Source of the DNA: CAYXSX01 sp964493095
GTDB lineage: Bacteria > Pseudomonadota > Alphaproteobacteria > Micavibrionales > Micavibrionaceae
Assembly (NCBI GenBank): GCA_964493095.1
Contig: CAZBNG010000107.1
Span: 1-6,068 of the forward strand
Direction of reading: 5' to 3'
DNA length: 6,068 bases
Position 1 is the first letter of the stretch, and each line of letters starts with the position of its first letter. Both the position numbers and the translations under genes were made by a program. Below, in pieces: positions 5,316 to 6,068 of the stretch. The notes under the pieces were generated by a model. The model searched no databases and was not told the DNA's origin. It worked only from the letters and a program-made list of their open reading frames with translations.

Positions 5316-5834
5316 ATGAATCGCTTCCTTTGCCTGCTTTCCTGCGGCGCCTTTCTCTTTAGCCTTCCCGTTGCCGCCTCTGCGGATGAGGGACTGGTGC
5401 GCGAGCTGGAAGTCAGCCGCCAGGGCGACCTGGAGCTGGGCTGCGGCGCGTTGTCGCGCGAAGCCATCCTGATGCGCGACATCATCTCGGTAACACAAGA
5501 CATTCAGGACACGAAAGAACTGGAAAACCACGGTATCAACGCCGTGGGCGCGGTCGGCGGCCTGCTGGTGGGCACGGCCACAGGGGGGCTGGGGCTGGCT
5601 GCGGCGGGTCTGCTCGCCACCGAAGTAAACGACGCCAGCAGCGATGAGGCCGAAGGCGTTCAGGACATCGCCGAGCAACGGCGCAGCTTTATCATCGGTA
5701 TCTTTAACGCCAAGGGATGCGAAGGACCGATCGAAAACGCCATGCAGAATATCGAGCTGGACTTCCCCAACATCGCCCCCGCCGCCGGCGAAACCCGCCA
5801 CGCCAGCGCGGGTGCGGATACGTATAATAACTAA
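5316..5834 (+). CDS. Exported glycine-zipper protein of unknown function
   Basis: A 172-residue protein with a Sec signal peptide: R3, a hydrophobic core at about 4-17, and AASA before D24, the expected cleavage point. The mature part has three sections. First comes a helical segment with LGCGALSREAILMRDII at 41-57. Next is a long Gly/Ala/Leu-rich hydrophobic segment at about 73-102 with GxxxG-like spacing, a glycine zipper that could insert in or associate with a membrane. Last is a charged helix EQRRSFIIGIFNAKGC at 120-135. This pattern (Cys plus helix, glycine zipper, closing Arg-rich helix ending in KGC) recurs in uncharacterised proteobacterial exported proteins. C43 and C135 are the only cysteines after the signal peptide and could pair in the periplasm. 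The ATG at 5316 is chosen on promoter position; the ATG at 5307 adds only three residues. It appears to be a single-gene unit. Function unknown. Confidence 0.78.
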   Translation: MNRFLCLLSCGAFLFSLPVAASADEGLVRELEVSRQGDLELGCGALSREAILMRDIISVTQDIQDTKELENHGINAVGAVGGLLVGTATGGLGLAAAGLLATEVNDASSDEAEGVQDIAEQRRSFIIGIFNAKGCEGPIENAMQNIELDFPNIAPAAGETRHASAGADTYNN

Positions 5835-5847
5835 ATATTCTATATTG

Positions 5848-5914
5848 CCTTCCTTCTTCTCTCTGTCCTCTTCTTTCTTCTTTCTTCCTTCTTCCTTCTA
5901 TTCTTCTTCCCCTT
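5848..5914 (+). repeat. Polypyrimidine (CTTC-rich) low-complexity tract
   Basis: A 67-nt run of C and T interrupted only by G5865 and A5900, made largely of CTTC, TTCC and TTCT units. It lies in the untranslated region just after the exported-protein gene. The complementary strand is polypurine, which explains the artificial Lys/Arg/Glu-rich open frames there. Such a tract can form triplex structures, is slippage-prone, and on the + strand transcript would be unstructured and C/U-rich, a possible Rho loading region. Only the composition is certain. Confidence 0.85.
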
Positions 5915-5940
5915 AAAAAGGGGAGCATGAGCCCATGCTC
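5909..5940 (-). terminator. Intrinsic terminator for leftward transcription (possibly bidirectional)
   Basis: Read leftward from 5940, GAGCATG, loop GGCT and CATGCTC form a perfect 7-bp stem (5934-5940 with 5923-5929), followed by CCC and TTTTT at 5919-5915: a standard stem plus T-run. The adjacent CCCCTT/AAGGGG (5909-5914 with 5918-5923) can form a second, competing hairpin. Read rightward, the same stem is followed by the weaker TTGTTTGT, so it may also end the exported-protein message. No leftward gene is identified within the window; it would serve one beyond 6068 or a small RNA from 5941-6040. Confidence 0.5.
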
Positions 5941-6068
5941 TTGTTTGTGGTTCGGTCAAAGACAGGAACTCGGCATATGATCCTCGTGCGTGCAGGGATC
6001 GCCTCAATCTGTTTTGCCGTACCGTAGCCGGCCAGCTATAAGAACATAAATAGAACATTTTAAATTCC
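5941..6068. other. Window-end segment without a convincing gene, with inverted repeats
   Basis: No open frame here has a recognisable protein signature; the leftward frame running to 5840 turns into a polypurine-encoded Lys/Arg tail and is not credible as a gene. Several short complementary pairs are nested: CGGCA (5973-5977) with TGCCG (6014-6018), GATCC (5980-5984) with GGATC (5996-6000), and CGGT (5953-5956) with ACCG (6020-6023). These could form a branched hairpin upstream, in leftward sense, of the terminator at 5909-5940. I cannot match it to tmRNA, 6S, RNase P or SRP RNA from memory. The last 40 bases are AT-rich. Confidence 0.3.

Noticed and set aside
4607..5362. Rightward 251-codon frame across the acetyltransferase
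   Set aside because: It overlaps a clear GNAT gene with ribosome site and conserved motifs on the opposite strand; composition is that of an antisense shadow.
5953..6023. tRNA or known structural RNA (6S, SRP, tmRNA) because of GGTTCGG and nested stems
   Set aside because: No acceptor or T-arm geometry and none of the conserved cores I can recall; kept only as an unassigned structured segment.
5840..6058. Leftward 72-codon open frame at the window end
   Set aside because: Its C-terminal third is Lys/Arg/Glu repeat created by the polypurine tract, it runs through the terminator hairpin, and it has no recognised domain.

Overview
The window is a dense, moderately GC-rich bacterial chromosomal segment with eight protein genes on both strands and no RNA gene that I can name. 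The protein mix suggests an alphaproteobacterium: a secreted cyclophilin, a GH13 alpha-glucosidase of the short proteobacterial type, a RimJ/RimL-like acetyltransferase, and an XRE-type regulator of the MITIEQCRAARGLLGW kind. No taxonomic marker gene is present, so this placement is an inference. There is no plasmid, phage or transposase gene. The unusual content is two small repeat-type insertions.

Left block (1-2664, + strand): a periplasmic peptidyl-prolyl isomerase, a small four-helix-bundle protein of the 23S-rRNA-intervening-sequence (IVS) family, and a GH13 alpha-glucosidase, all packed head to tail. The IVS-type gene lies between two arrays of a degenerate octamer (consensus GACTGGAT) in opposite orientations. 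The left array contains the isomerase stop codon. The right array encodes the first residues of the glucosidase, whose start codon overlaps the end of the IVS-type gene. This looks like a small cassette inserted between two older genes. The glucosidase itself carries an in-frame palindromic insert at 1398-1506. Its 28-nt arms are nearly complementary and it adds about 45 residues in the domain B region, while the catalytic triad stays intact. It resembles in kind the protein-coding palindromic elements known from Rickettsia and Wolbachia.

Middle block (2661-4306): a leftward membrane-anchored protein of unknown function whose stop codon overlaps the glucosidase stop in the shared tetranucleotide CTAG, then a divergent intergenic region, then a rightward XRE-type regulator with a C-terminal sensor-like domain. 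The regulator has a plausible promoter with an 8-bp palindrome in its spacer.

Right block (4334-6068): a leftward pair made of a GNAT acetyltransferase and a small lipoprotein, and a divergent rightward exported protein with a glycine-zipper segment and two cysteines. That exported gene has a perfect TATAAT box placed so that its message could be leaderless. After it come a 67-nt polypyrimidine tract, a hairpin that reads as a good intrinsic terminator for leftward transcription, and about 130 nt without a convincing gene but with inverted repeats.
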